Shown piece after piece: positions 7,983-17,776 of a stretch of 54,872 bases of DNA. The notes under the pieces were generated by a model. It had not been told where the DNA came from, ran no database searches, and saw only the letters and a program-made list of their open reading frames with translations. Origin of the DNA: Myxococcales bacterium (GTDB taxonomy: Bacteria; Myxococcota_A; Polyangia; Polyangiales; Ga0077539). The stretch's first letter is position 1. Every line of letters starts with the position of its first letter. The DNA lies in the NCBI GenBank assembly GCA_013298625.1, contig JAAFIF010000066.1, positions 1 through 54,872 of the forward strand, written 5' to 3'. The translations under genes and the position numbers were made by a program.

Positions 7983-10900
7983 GAGAGGGTCGTGCGTGTT
8001 GGGGCGGGGGCGACGTCGAAGCGCGCTCCGCGTCGGCGCGCGTCGGCGTCGAGCAGGACCTCGGCTTCGTGGTGGTGGTGCGCGTCGCTGCTCTCTTTGT
8101 CGACGAACGGCCGCTCGTTGCGGCGGGTGTACAGCGGCTCTCGGCTCGCGAGCACGCGACGCAGCCGCGCCGTGGCCTGATCGAGCCGCTGCTGCGCGCG
8201 GGGCAGATAGCGCTCGCGCTGCGCTGGCGTGAGCGCGCGCCAGAAGAAGTACGGGTGCACCACGCACACGATCGCGCCGACGTGCCCGAAGCCCAGGCTC
8301 GTCACGAGCGCCGCGCGCAGGATCGTGTCCTTCGCGCAGACGTTGGCGTCGCTGAAGCACAGCGGAGCGATCCGCTGCAGGTTGGGCGCCACGTCCTCGA
8401 GGCTGCGGTTCGCGGGGACGACGCCGTCTTGCATCGCCTGCAGCGCGCCGATGAGCTGCCACGCCGCGGCGGCTCCCTTCGAGTGCCCCGTGAGGGACTT
8501 CTGCGAAATCACCGGCAAGGGCAGGTGCGCGGTGCGGCCGAGCGCCGAGGCGAGGCGCGCGTGCAGCTTGCTCTCGTTGCTGTCATTGGCGTTGGTCGAG
8601 GTGTCGTGCTTGCTGACAAACGCGACGTCGTCGGCCTCGAGACCGAAGACCGCGAGCGACCCGCGCAGCGCCGAAATCGCGCTATCTCCGCGGTAGAACG
8701 TGTGCGCGAGGCTCGCGCGCCCCTCGCGGATGACCCGCGTCGCAGCGTCTTGGCCGAGCGCCGCGGTGAGCTGCGCGCGCTGCGCTTCGAGCGCGAACAC
8801 CCCGCTTCGTCGGGCTTCGAACTGGCACGCGCCCGCGCGGCGCTCGGCGCCGTCGTGCGACTCGGCTGCGGCGCCGAGGATGCCCTGTCCCGGCGCGGGG
8901 ACGGACGCGTTGATCCCGTCCGAGTGGCTCGCGGCGTAGGCGATGACTCCGTACACGGGCAGGCCCATCGAGAGCGCGACGCTCGCGCGGCAGAGCAAGA
9001 GCGCGCCGGCGCCCTGCGCTTCGACGAAGCCCATGCGGCGGCGGTCGTTGGGGCGCGAGAGCTTGTGCGGTGAGATCCCCTTCGCTTCAGCGTCGAGCGA
9101 GTCTGCCGTAGCGCCCATGTCCGAGAAGCCGACGGCGCCCTCTTCGTTGTAGTCGTCGCAGCCGCCGGTGACGACGAAGTCCGCGCGGTGCGTGGCCAAC
9201 ATGTCGAGCGCCTCGGCGACAGACAGCGCGGCGGTCGCGCAGGCGCCGACCGGCGACGAGATGGGCCCGTACGAGCCCACGTACGCTTGCACCATCCAGC
9301 CAGAGATCACGTTGATGAGCGTCTCTTGCAGGACGTCGGACTGACGCTCTCGGTCGAGCATCGGGTCGTGGTAGAGGCGGCGGAGCTTCTGCATTCCGCC
9401 GATGCCCGAGCTCTGCGTGGTGGCGACGCGGGTGATGTGCAGGTGCTCGTAGAGCTCTTCGGGCTCGAGCCCCGCTGCCAAGAAGGCCTCGACCGTCGCG
9501 ACGAGGTTGTAGAGCGTCACGCGATCGACCTGCTCGACCATCGCCTTGGGGACGCCGTAGCGCGTCGCGTCCCAGCCGTCGGGAACCTGCCCCACCACGC
9601 GCCGTCGCAGGCTCGCCGTGGTGCTCACGCGCACGCGCGCCCCGCGCTCGCAGCGCACGCGCACCGCGCCGCCCTCGGTCGCTTCGAGCTTGATGTGCTC
9701 GGGGTCCGCGCTGCGATAGCGCTCGGCGTGCTCGGCGCTCGCGACGGTGAAGGCCATCGGCTCGTCCACCACGACCTCGCTGTGCCTGCGCTGCTCGGCC
9801 GGGTCGAAGCCGTGCATGGCGGCGCCGACGACCAGGCGAATTCCAGCGTTTTTGCGGAGCAGGGGCTCGTAGTTGCGCCGGAGGTCCAGCGCGGTCACTG
9901 GCTTCTTGGTCGCTTTGTCGATGAGCGCTCCTGCGGCGTCGCACTCGACCATGCCGGTCATCCACGCGAGCTCGCGCAGGGCGTCGAGCGAGAGGCGCTC
10001 ATCGGCCTCGGCGCTCCATCGCGTGCGCGAGCTTCCCCAGGGAGAAACCTCGCCGTAGCCCACGACCACGGCGAGCTGATCGAGGTCCAAGTGATCGAGC
10101 GCCGGAAGCGCGTCGAGCGCGCGCTCCGTCGGAACGGGCGCCCGCACGCGAGTCCGAAGCGCGGGCGTGACCTTGGCGCGCGGCGTCGCGTCGGGCCGCG
10201 TGCGCGTCGAGAGCTCGGCGCGAAGGGTCGCGAGCGCTGCCTCGGATTTGCGCTTGTTTTCTGCGGTCGATCGCGCGCGGTTCGCGATGGACGAGAGGTC
10301 CCCGAGCGCCGCGAAGCCCGCGGTGAGGTCCGAGAGCAGCGGGGCGCGCTCGCACTCGGCGCGCTTGTCGTCCGTGCACAGCGCGAGCAGCTCGTCTGCC
10401 ATTTCGCCGGTGTCGAACGTGCGCAGCCCGTGCTCGCGCTCGAGCGTCTCGGCGAGCGTGTCGTTGGCCGCCATCAGCCCCGTCCCGCGCACCCAGCCGA
10501 TGCGCGCGCCGACGAGGGTGAAGTATCGACCCCACGCGTGCTGCTCGCTGCTCCATCGAGAGAGCAGCACTTCGAGCGCGGCTTTGCTCTCGCCGTACAG
10601 CCCATCACCGCCAAAGATCCCGTGGTTGGGCGAGAGCGGCAGGACGCAGTGGCAGCGCGCGGTCGTGTCGTCGCTGGCGGCGAACTTCGTCGCGAGGCGC
10701 GCGATCAAGCGCTGCACGCCGACGAGCTGAATGCGCAGCGTGGCGAGCGAGCGGGGGCCGACGTCGAGCAGCGTTCCGGTCTCGGCGAGCGCGCCGAAGG
10801 GAAACAGAAGCTCTGGCAACATCCCCTGCGCCGCGAGCCACTCGACCAGCGCGTCGACGTCCTCGAACGAGCCCTGGTTGAGCGCCACCACGTGCAGCTC

Positions 10901-13900
10901 TGCGCCCCGTCGCGCGTGCGCGCGGTACGTCTCGCGCAGCGCGTCCATCCGCTCGTCGCTGTACCGCGAGGTCGTCACCACCACGCGATCGCCCGCCGCG
11001 AGCAGCCGCTCGACCAACGCCAACGCGATCGACCCGGGCCCTGCGCCGGTCACCAGGACCGTGCGTGACGTATTCTGACCACGCTCGGTTGGCTGCGTCG
11101 CGAGCGCGGTGAACTGCGCAGAGACCTCCGGTCGACCGAGCCGCGCGGCCCGCTGCGCGAGCGCCGCGCACACCGCGCGCGCCTCGTCGGTGCACGCCCT
11201 CGCGCGCAGCGACGCAGAGAGGGCGCTCGCTGTCTCGTCCCCCGCGAGCAGGTCATAGAACGCCTGCGCGAGATCGCGTCGCAGCCACACGGGCTCGCTC
11301 GTGAGCGCCATGTGCTTGTCCGCCGAGAACGCGCCGCGCGTGAGCGCGAGGTACGCCTCGTCGTGCTCTCTCTCGACCGCGTCGAGCCTGGCGTGACGCT
11401 CGTCGGTCACCGCTTGCTCGATCGAAGGAACAGCGTCGAGCCCCGCGGCTCGAAGCAGGGTCGTCCCCGCGCGAACGAGGGCGCCGTCCGCGCCGAACAC
11501 GCGGGCTTCGAGCGCGTCGAGCGCAGCGCTGTCGACCGCGGCGCCTCCTGTGGACTGCGCGCTCACCGGGGCGAGCTGCGCGCCCGTGTGCTGCCCGTGA
11601 AGGGCCACCGCGGCGTCGATCCACTGCGTCGCCGTCGCGCGATCCGAGAGGCCCTCGGGCAGCCGGCTCGAGAGCGCTCCGCCGCGCGTCGAGTCACCGA
11701 CGCGGGCCTCGAGCGCGAGCAAGGCCAGGACGTGCCGAACGCGACCTGCGCCCAAGCCCCAGTGCGCGCCGAGGTGCTCGACCACGTCGCTCTTGCTCGT
11801 GCGCGCGCCAGCGAGCGCGGCGCCGACGCGCTGATCAATGGCGGGCCCGAGGTAGCGCCCGAAATCCCCGTAGCCCGTCGCGCGGGACGAGAGCGTCTCG
11901 GTGAGGGCGCGCAGGGGCATCTCGTGGGCGCCGTCGATGGCGTTGACGCCGAACTCTTGCGCGACGTCGGCGAGGAGCTGGTTGCGGCGCGCGGAGTTTC
12001 CTCCGAGCAGCTCGTCGACGCTCTCGTCGTCGCGGAGCTGTTCGATGCGCACCTTCGCTTGCAGCGCGAGCAGGACGCGCAGCCCGTCTCGCACGGTGAA
12101 GGCCAGGTCGTCGGCCTTGCGCGCGGGCTGCGCGACCACCGGCGCGGCGTGCGCGACGGGGGCGGGCTGCGCGACGGGTGCGGCGGGCTTGCTCGCGACG
12201 GGCGCGGCGGGCTTGCTCGCGACGGGCGCGGGCTGCGCTGCGGTGATGGGGGCGGTGATGGGCGCGGGGCCGAGGCACTCGCTCGCGTGCAGCTCGCTGT
12301 TCATCGCGCGCGGGGCGTCGAGCCCGAGCACGGCGAGCGAGCTGTTGACCATGTTCATGAGCGTGGGCTGCTCGGCGATGCCCACTTCGACGCAGCGGTC
12401 GAGCTGGCACTGCGTGAAGAGCAGCTCTTGCGTGTCGATCCAGCGCACGGGCGAGGCGAACTGAAACGCGAGCAGCTCGATGAGCAGCGTGCGCGCGCGG
12501 CGCTGCGCGCTCTCGGGGGCGTCCGTCCAATCCGTGAGCATCGCTGCCAACGGTTTGGAGTTCGTCTCGGCCACGATCCGCGCGACCTCGGCGCGGTCGA
12601 GAGAGAACAGCCTGCCCGTGAGGTTGGGGATGTACCGACCGACGAGCGGCCTCGCGTCGAGCTCCGCTGGCAGGGCGCGCTCGAGCGTCGCCCGAAAGCG
12701 ATCGACCCCGTCTCGCAGCAGCGTCGAGTGAAACGGAACGTCCACGCCCGGCACCACCACCAGCGCGCGCCGCGCGTTGTTCTCCCCGGCCTTCGCGACG
12801 ATCGTGGCCTCGAGGCGATCGAGCGCGCGCAGGTCGCCCGTGATCGAGTACTGCCGGCCGCGGACGTTGTAGTTGACGATCTCGATGGGCTCGCCTTCGC
12901 GCGCGCACGAGTCGATCAGCGCCCGCAGCCCGTCGTCATCGAGCCCGACCAGGTTGGGCCGAATCACCCGCATCGCGTACGGCGTGCGACCGAGCGCGTC
13001 CCTGGGGACGAGCCGGTCCATCGTCAGGCCTCGCTGGTAGACCACTTCGATCGCCGCCGCGAGCGGGACGACCGCGGCGATCGCCGTGAGCGCCGAGTAC
13101 TCACCGAGGCTGTGCCCCGCGAGCATCGCGTCCGGCACGAGCGCCCCTTGCGCGCGCAGCTCGGCCACTTGTGCGACGGCGAGGACCACCATCGCGACCT
13201 GCGTAAACTGCGTGAGAAACAGCACGCCCTGCGGGTGCGCGAAGCGCTCTGCGCGCACCGTGAGCTCCGTCGGGTTCTCGCGCACCACGCGCAAGAGCGA
13301 GAAGCCCAGCGCCTTGCGGCAGTGCGCGTCGGCCGTGTCCCACACGAGCTTCGCCGCGCTCGATCGCGCGTAGCCCTGCATGCCCATCGCCGCGCGCTGG
13401 ATCCCTTGCCCCGGAAACACATACGCCGTCTTCGGCGCGCTGAGCTCGACCGTCGCCCGCGCCACCACGCGCGACTCGTCCGCGTGGGCGCGCACGATCG
13501 CCGTCAGCGAAGGGGCTCCGTCGCACAGCGCGCGCTGCTCGACGGACACCCGCAGCGCCTCGGCGAGCGCGACGGGCGCTTCGAAGCGCGCCGTGAGCTT
13601 GCGGATCGTGCCGGGCCTCGCTTGCGCCGCTTCGAGCGCGCGGTGCGCGGCCACCGACGCGGTCCACATCCCGTGGACGATCGGCTCGGGCAGCTCTGCG
13701 AGCGCGGCGATCGGCCCGTCGAGGTGCAGCGGGTTGCGGTCTCCGCTCGCGAGCGCGTAGCTCTCCATCGAGCGCGGCGCGGTCACCGTCGCTTCGAGCA
13801 GGGCCCGAGGCGCGCTCAGCGCGTGCTCTCTCGGTCGCTCGGCGAGCAGCGCGCACAGCGCCCGCACCGGGTGCTCGCGGACGGCTCTGTCGTCGACACA

Positions 13901-16900
13901 CGAAATCAACGCGACCTGCTGGTGATCGAGCGTCTCGAGCACTCCCTCTGCCGTCGCCGTCGAGCCCTCGTGCGCGAGGCGCTCGCATCGCACGACCAGC
14001 GTGCAGGGCGCGGTGAGCTCTCGCTCGAAGCGCAGCCAGGGCTGCTCGCGAAGAACGGTGAGCGCTGCTTCGTCGCGGGCTTCGATGCGCCGCTCGAACA
14101 CCAAGGCCTCGCGGTGCGCGCGGCTCGGCTGGGCGTTGCTCTCGCGGATGAAGAAGGTCGAGCGCACGATCGCCGCGCGGCCGTCACGAGCGTCGAGCGC
14201 GCCTTCGATCGAGAGCCGCGTCCCGTCGTGGCTGCGATCGAGTCGGGTAATGGTGGCGCTGGTCTGCAGCGTGACGCCGTCTTCGAGGGGCCAGCAGGGC
14301 CCCGCTTCGACCTCGAGCTCTTCGTGCACGAGCCGCGCGACGTCGGGCAGCGCCCCCGAGAGCGCCGAGAACATGGGCTCCCACAACAGCGAGAACGCCA
14401 TCGCGATCGGCGCGATCGCCCGCTGTCCGTGCGCGCTCATGCGGCCGGGCTGATCACCAGTGGCGTAGGCGAACGCCTCGATCATCGCGCGCGTGACGGT
14501 CACGCTCGCCTCGGCGCGCTCGAAGACGGAGACCTCGCCGAGCGTCCGGCCGAAGAGCATTCGCTGGTAGAAATCACGCTGCGCGCGCAGGTGCTGCGCT
14601 CGGTCGTGGCGCAGGTAGCCCTCGTCGCAGAAGCTCAACGCGAGGTCGAGCGCGGCCTCGCGCCCCTCGGGGCCGTACGAGCGCAGGGTGCACTGCGTCG
14701 CGGTGACCGTGAGCCGGACGCGCCCCTCGCGGTCCTCGGTGCGCAGAAAGCTCGCGCGCCCGTCGGGGCCGCGCACGACGGTGACGCGCGTCCCGTCCGT
14801 CGGAGCGAGCAGCGTCCGCAGCGGGTTGAGCGCGGTCCGCTTGCTGGTCGCGTCGAACGAGCGGGGCGCTTCGATCATCGCGCACACCGGGCCGTCGTCG
14901 AGGGACGAGAGCCGCGCGAGCCATCGATCGGGCGAGGCCGCGTCGGCCGCAGTGGCGACGAGGGTCTCGGACACAAACGTTCGCTCGACCGGTGATCCCT
15001 CCGGCAGACGCTCGCGCATCGCGCGCGAGAAGCGCTCGAGCAGCGCGCCCACGGGCTCGTCCACGCGGTCGATCGCAGCGAGCGCGCGGGGGCCTGGGAG
15101 GGCGAGCACTTGATCGGCCTCGAAGCGGTCGTCGTGCGCGGCCCACAAGCTGTCGGCTTTGAACCAGCGGCGCACGTCGGCGTCGATGCGGGGGACGAAG
15201 TTGACGGGCTTTCCGGGGGTTTTGCAGAGAGAGAAGAACGCGAGCGCGTCCTCGGGGTGCACGCGCTCGACGCGCGCGAGCGGGTAGCGCTCGACGAGCT
15301 GCGCGAGCGCCGTCGAGGGATCGTCGAGGTCGCCTTCGGCGAAGCGCGAGTCGAACTGCGCGTCGCGGTCGCACAGGCGCGCCTCGGCCATGCGCAAGGC
15401 TTCGAGAAAGCGCGCGCGGTACGAGCGATCGGGCCACGCGCCGTCGTCGTAGCGGCCGCGACGGCCGATCGCGGTCAGCTCGCACAAGCGCGAGAGCCAC
15501 CGCTCGTACGTCATCGACTCGACGTCGCCGAAGTACGGACGCGCGGTCTTTTGCAGGGCCGCGACGATCTCGTCCCGATGCGTCTGCACGGCGCGCTCGT
15601 CGCCCGCGTACCGATCGAGCAGCCGTCCGGCGCGCGATGCGCTGGTGTCGAGGTAGTACACCGACGCGTCGAGCTGCGAGCGACCCGAGGTCACGCCGCC
15701 CTCGAACGTCCCGTCGGCGATCCATCGGTCTGTTCCCTTCGCGGCGACGAGCGCGCGCTTGACGGACGGAGAGGTCATCGCTTCGAGGCACGCCATCGCG
15801 GCGGTGCCGATGAAGACGCAGTCGACGGGAAGCGGGCGCGAGCCGTAGGGGGTGGCCCACGTTCCGTCCAGGTATTGCGCGGCGCGATCGGGGGTGCCCA
15901 CGCCGCCGCCGACCGCGAGGATCACGTTGCTGTGCGCGCGCACCGCGGGGTAGTGCCGCAGCAAGAGGTCGTCGAGGTCCTCCCACGAGTGGTGGCCGCC
16001 GGCGTGGCCGCCCTCGATCTGAATGATCACCGCGAGATCAGGCACCGCCGCCGCGATCGCGAGCGCTTCTTTGAGCTCACGATCGTTGCCTGGCTTGAGC
16101 GAGTTGATCCGCAGCCCCGCGCGGTTCAACGTCCGCCACAGCTGCACCGCCTCTTCTTTCGGCGGAACGCCCGCGCTCACCGTCACTCCGCTGATCGCGT
16201 AGCCCTCTTCTGCGAGGCGCACGATCAGCGGCTTCGAGCCGCCGAAATGCAGCTTCCACAAGTGCGGGTCGAGGTAGAGCGCGTTGAACACGAACGAGCG
16301 CCCGGGCTCGAGCTTCTCTCTGAGCTCTTCGACGCGAAGGCGAAGGATGGCCTCGGTCACCTGCCCGCCGCCCGCGAGCTCCGCGACGAAGCCCGCGTTG
16401 GCCGCCGCGGCGACGATGGGCGCTTCGACGGTCGTGGGCGTCATGCCCGCGAGCACGATGGGCGGCGCCTTGGTGAGCCGCGTCCACGCGTTGTCCACGC
16501 GTCCCTCGACGCGCGTCGCGCTCGGGTACGCTGGCGCAGCTTGCTCTTGGCGCGCGTGCTCTCCGCTGGTCAGCGCGGCGAGCGTGCGCTCGGCGCTCAT
16601 CGGCCAGATCGAGACGCCCGTCCCGCGGAGGTTCGAGTGCGTGAGCTTGCTCAGCGCGTCGCCCGGGCCGCAGTCGAGCACGGCCTTCGCGCCCATCGCC
16701 ACCATGGCGTCGCACATCGCGCGCCAGTGTACGGGGCGAACGCACTGCAGCGTCACGAGCCGCTCGATCAAGCTCTCGGTTCGCGCGAGGACAACCGCAC
16801 GCTCGGTGTCGAGCACCGGGATCTGCAGATCGCTCGTCTGCCAGCGAAATCCCAGGGCCTCTGCGTCTCGATAGAGCCGCTCCATGGCCGGGGCCATCGC

Positions 16901-17776
16901 CGCAGAGTGAAAGGGCGCGCTGACGGGCAGGTACTGCCACTGCGGGTCTTGCACGCGGCCGCCGACGCGGCGCTCTTTGCGCGCCTTGTGCTGCTCGGCG
17001 GCGTGCGCGGCGAGCTGCTCGCGAAACCTCTCGAGCCGCTCGGGCTCGGCGGAGAGCACCTGTCGAAACAGCGTGTTGTCGAGTGTGCACTCGATGCCCG
17101 CGCCGAAGCGCGAGAGCAGCTCGTCGAGCTCGTGGCGCAGGAGTCCCGTGACCGAGGCCATCGCCGTGGGGGGCTCGTGCCCTGCGCGTTGCGCGCTCGC
17201 GACGGCGTGGGCGCGCGGCTCGCGCACGGGCCACGCTTGCTGCATGCGCAGCGCGAAGAGCAGCCCGAGCGGCGCGAACACCTTGGCGATCGGCAGCAGG
17301 TCGCCCGAGAGCCCCGCGAGCGAGGCGGTGACCGCCGCCATGATGCCCTGGCTGTGGCCCGCGGCGACCCGCACGAAGTCCGGCGAAACGCTGCTCAAAC
17401 CCGCGTCGCGCAGGCGCTCGTAGTGCCCGAGCTGCGCCACAAAAATCAGCGGAAACGACACCGGAACGCTGCTGAGATACCGCCCCGTCGGCCGCCGGCT
17501 CGCGTCCGAGAGCCACGCCTTGGCGTCGAGCCCCTCGGTGAAGAAGGCGCTGTCCTCGCGAGGCATCGCGCGCACGAAGCGGTCGAGCTCGTCGAGCAGG
17601 GCGTCCACCAGCGCGCCCGCTCGTCCTCCGCGCGAGCGCAGCGTCGCGAGCTCGTCGAGGTAGTCCGAGGCTTGCCCGGCAAACGAGAGCGCGCACGGAC
17701 CGTCCACCGTGAGCCTTCGCGCAGAGGGGGCGTGAGGGACGCGCGCGCCCGAGGGGCCGAACACATGGGTGGTCAT
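7979..17776 (-). CDS. fas: Type I fatty acid synthase, single-chain (actinobacterial/fungal type)
   Basis: A 3265-residue multifunctional synthase for de novo fatty acid synthesis, somewhat longer than the roughly 3070 residues of mycobacterial FAS-I. Domains in order: acetyl transferase (GHSQG, Ser142; PVSAPFHS), FMN-type enoyl reductase (about 430-700; GGHAGGHHS near 592), a helical linker, two hot-dog dehydratase segments (about 1095-1190 and 1330-1380; SGDRNPLHLDGP near 1345), malonyl/palmitoyl transferase (GHSLGEY, Ser1556), an Ala-Pro linker, double-length ACP (GGNSARRNQLL, Ser1928), ketoreductase (GAGPGSIA near 2243; YGESK near 2394) and ketosynthase (Cys2846 in GACATAA, His3057 in KHDTST, His3098 in GHSKG). 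There is no integral phosphopantetheinyl transferase. All active-site motifs look intact. The start at 17776 overlaps the TetR stop (ATGA). The MPT domain predicts acyl-CoA release, by analogy with known FAS-I. Confidence 0.95.
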   Translation of the reverse strand: MTTHVFGPSGARVPHAPSARRLTVDGPCALSFAGQASDYLDELATLRSRGGRAGALVDALLDELDRFVRAMPREDSAFFTEGLDAKAWLSDASRRPTGRYLSSVPVSFPLIFVAQLGHYERLRDAGLSSVSPDFVRVAAGHSQGIMAAVTASLAGLSGDLLPIAKVFAPLGLLFALRMQQAWPVREPRAHAVASAQRAGHEPPTAMASVTGLLRHELDELLSRFGAGIECTLDNTLFRQVLSAEPERLERFREQLAAHAAEQHKARKERRVGGRVQDPQWQYLPVSAPFHSAAMAPAMERLYRDAEALGFRWQTSDLQIPVLDTERAVVLARTESLIERLVTLQCVRPVHWRAMCDAMVAMGAKAVLDCGPGDALSKLTHSNLRGTGVSIWPMSAERTLAALTSGEHARQEQAAPAYPSATRVEGRVDNAWTRLTKAPPIVLAGMTPTTVEAPIVAAAANAGFVAELAGGGQVTEAILRLRVEELREKLEPGRSFVFNALYLDPHLWKLHFGGSKPLIVRLAEEGYAISGVTVSAGVPPKEEAVQLWRTLNRAGLRINSLKPGNDRELKEALAIAAAVPDLAVIIQIEGGHAGGHHSWEDLDDLLLRHYPAVRAHSNVILAVGGGVGTPDRAAQYLDGTWATPYGSRPLPVDCVFIGTAAMACLEAMTSPSVKRALVAAKGTDRWIADGTFEGGVTSGRSQLDASVYYLDTSASRAGRLLDRYAGDERAVQTHRDEIVAALQKTARPYFGDVESMTYERWLSRLCELTAIGRRGRYDDGAWPDRSYRARFLEALRMAEARLCDRDAQFDSRFAEGDLDDPSTALAQLVERYPLARVERVHPEDALAFFSLCKTPGKPVNFVPRIDADVRRWFKADSLWAAHDDRFEADQVLALPGPRALAAIDRVDEPVGALLERFSRAMRERLPEGSPVERTFVSETLVATAADAASPDRWLARLSSLDDGPVCAMIEAPRSFDATSKRTALNPLRTLLAPTDGTRVTVVRGPDGRASFLRTEDREGRVRLTVTATQCTLRSYGPEGREAALDLALSFCDEGYLRHDRAQHLRAQRDFYQRMLFGRTLGEVSVFERAEASVTVTRAMIEAFAYATGDQPGRMSAHGQRAIAPIAMAFSLLWEPMFSALSGALPDVARLVHEELEVEAGPCWPLEDGVTLQTSATITRLDRSHDGTRLSIEGALDARDGRAAIVRSTFFIRESNAQPSRAHREALVFERRIEARDEAALTVLREQPWLRFERELTAPCTLVVRCERLAHEGSTATAEGVLETLDHQQVALISCVDDRAVREHPVRALCALLAERPREHALSAPRALLEATVTAPRSMESYALASGDRNPLHLDGPIAALAELPEPIVHGMWTASVAAHRALEAAQARPGTIRKLTARFEAPVALAEALRVSVEQRALCDGAPSLTAIVRAHADESRVVARATVELSAPKTAYVFPGQGIQRAAMGMQGYARSSAAKLVWDTADAHCRKALGFSLLRVVRENPTELTVRAERFAHPQGVLFLTQFTQVAMVVLAVAQVAELRAQGALVPDAMLAGHSLGEYSALTAIAAVVPLAAAIEVVYQRGLTMDRLVPRDALGRTPYAMRVIRPNLVGLDDDGLRALIDSCAREGEPIEIVNYNVRGRQYSITGDLRALDRLEATIVAKAGENNARRALVVVPGVDVPFHSTLLRDGVDRFRATLERALPAELDARPLVGRYIPNLTGRLFSLDRAEVARIVAETNSKPLAAMLTDWTDAPESAQRRARTLLIELLAFQFASPVRWIDTQELLFTQCQLDRCVEVGIAEQPTLMNMVNSSLAVLGLDAPRAMNSELHASECLGPAPITAPITAAQPAPVASKPAAPVASKPAAPVAQPAPVAHAAPVVAQPARKADDLAFTVRDGLRVLLALQAKVRIEQLRDDESVDELLGGNSARRNQLLADVAQEFGVNAIDGAHEMPLRALTETLSSRATGYGDFGRYLGPAIDQRVGAALAGARTSKSDVVEHLGAHWGLGAGRVRHVLALLALEARVGDSTRGGALSSRLPEGLSDRATATQWIDAAVALHGQHTGAQLAPVSAQSTGGAAVDSAALDALEARVFGADGALVRAGTTLLRAAGLDAVPSIEQAVTDERHARLDAVEREHDEAYLALTRGAFSADKHMALTSEPVWLRRDLAQAFYDLLAGDETASALSASLRARACTDEARAVCAALAQRAARLGRPEVSAQFTALATQPTERGQNTSRTVLVTGAGPGSIALALVERLLAAGDRVVVTTSRYSDERMDALRETYRAHARRGAELHVVALNQGSFEDVDALVEWLAAQGMLPELLFPFGALAETGTLLDVGPRSLATLRIQLVGVQRLIARLATKFAASDDTTARCHCVLPLSPNHGIFGGDGLYGESKAALEVLLSRWSSEQHAWGRYFTLVGARIGWVRGTGLMAANDTLAETLEREHGLRTFDTGEMADELLALCTDDKRAECERAPLLSDLTAGFAALGDLSSIANRARSTAENKRKSEAALATLRAELSTRTRPDATPRAKVTPALRTRVRAPVPTERALDALPALDHLDLDQLAVVVGYGEVSPWGSSRTRWSAEADERLSLDALRELAWMTGMVECDAAGALIDKATKKPVTALDLRRNYEPLLRKNAGIRLVVGAAMHGFDPAEQRRHSEVVVDEPMAFTVASAEHAERYRSADPEHIKLEATEGGAVRVRCERGARVRVSTTASLRRRVVGQVPDGWDATRYGVPKAMVEQVDRVTLYNLVATVEAFLAAGLEPEELYEHLHITRVATTQSSGIGGMQKLRRLYHDPMLDRERQSDVLQETLINVISGWMVQAYVGSYGPISSPVGACATAALSVAEALDMLATHRADFVVTGGCDDYNEEGAVGFSDMGATADSLDAEAKGISPHKLSRPNDRRRMGFVEAQGAGALLLCRASVALSMGLPVYGVIAYAASHSDGINASVPAPGQGILGAAAESHDGAERRAGACQFEARRSGVFALEAQRAQLTAALGQDAATRVIREGRASLAHTFYRGDSAISALRGSLAVFGLEADDVAFVSKHDTSTNANDSNESKLHARLASALGRTAHLPLPVISQKSLTGHSKGAAAAWQLIGALQAMQDGVVPANRSLEDVAPNLQRIAPLCFSDANVCAKDTILRAALVTSLGFGHVGAIVCVVHPYFFWRALTPAQRERYLPRAQQRLDQATARLRRVLASREPLYTRRNERPFVDKESSDAHHHHEAEVLLDADARRRGARFDVAPAPTRTTLS

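Noticed and set aside
11312..14995. 1227-codon open frame on the plus strand opposite fas
   Set aside because: It is Arg/Glu/His-rich low-complexity translation antisense to a gene with intact catalytic motifs; long antisense frames are expected in GC-rich coding DNA.
7979..17776. Polyketide or PUFA synthase instead of FAS-I
   Set aside because: Domain order AT-ER-DH-MPT-ACP-KR-KS with an FMN-type reductase and C-terminal KS is specific to FAS-I; PKS and PUFA synthases begin with KS and use tandem ordinary ACPs.
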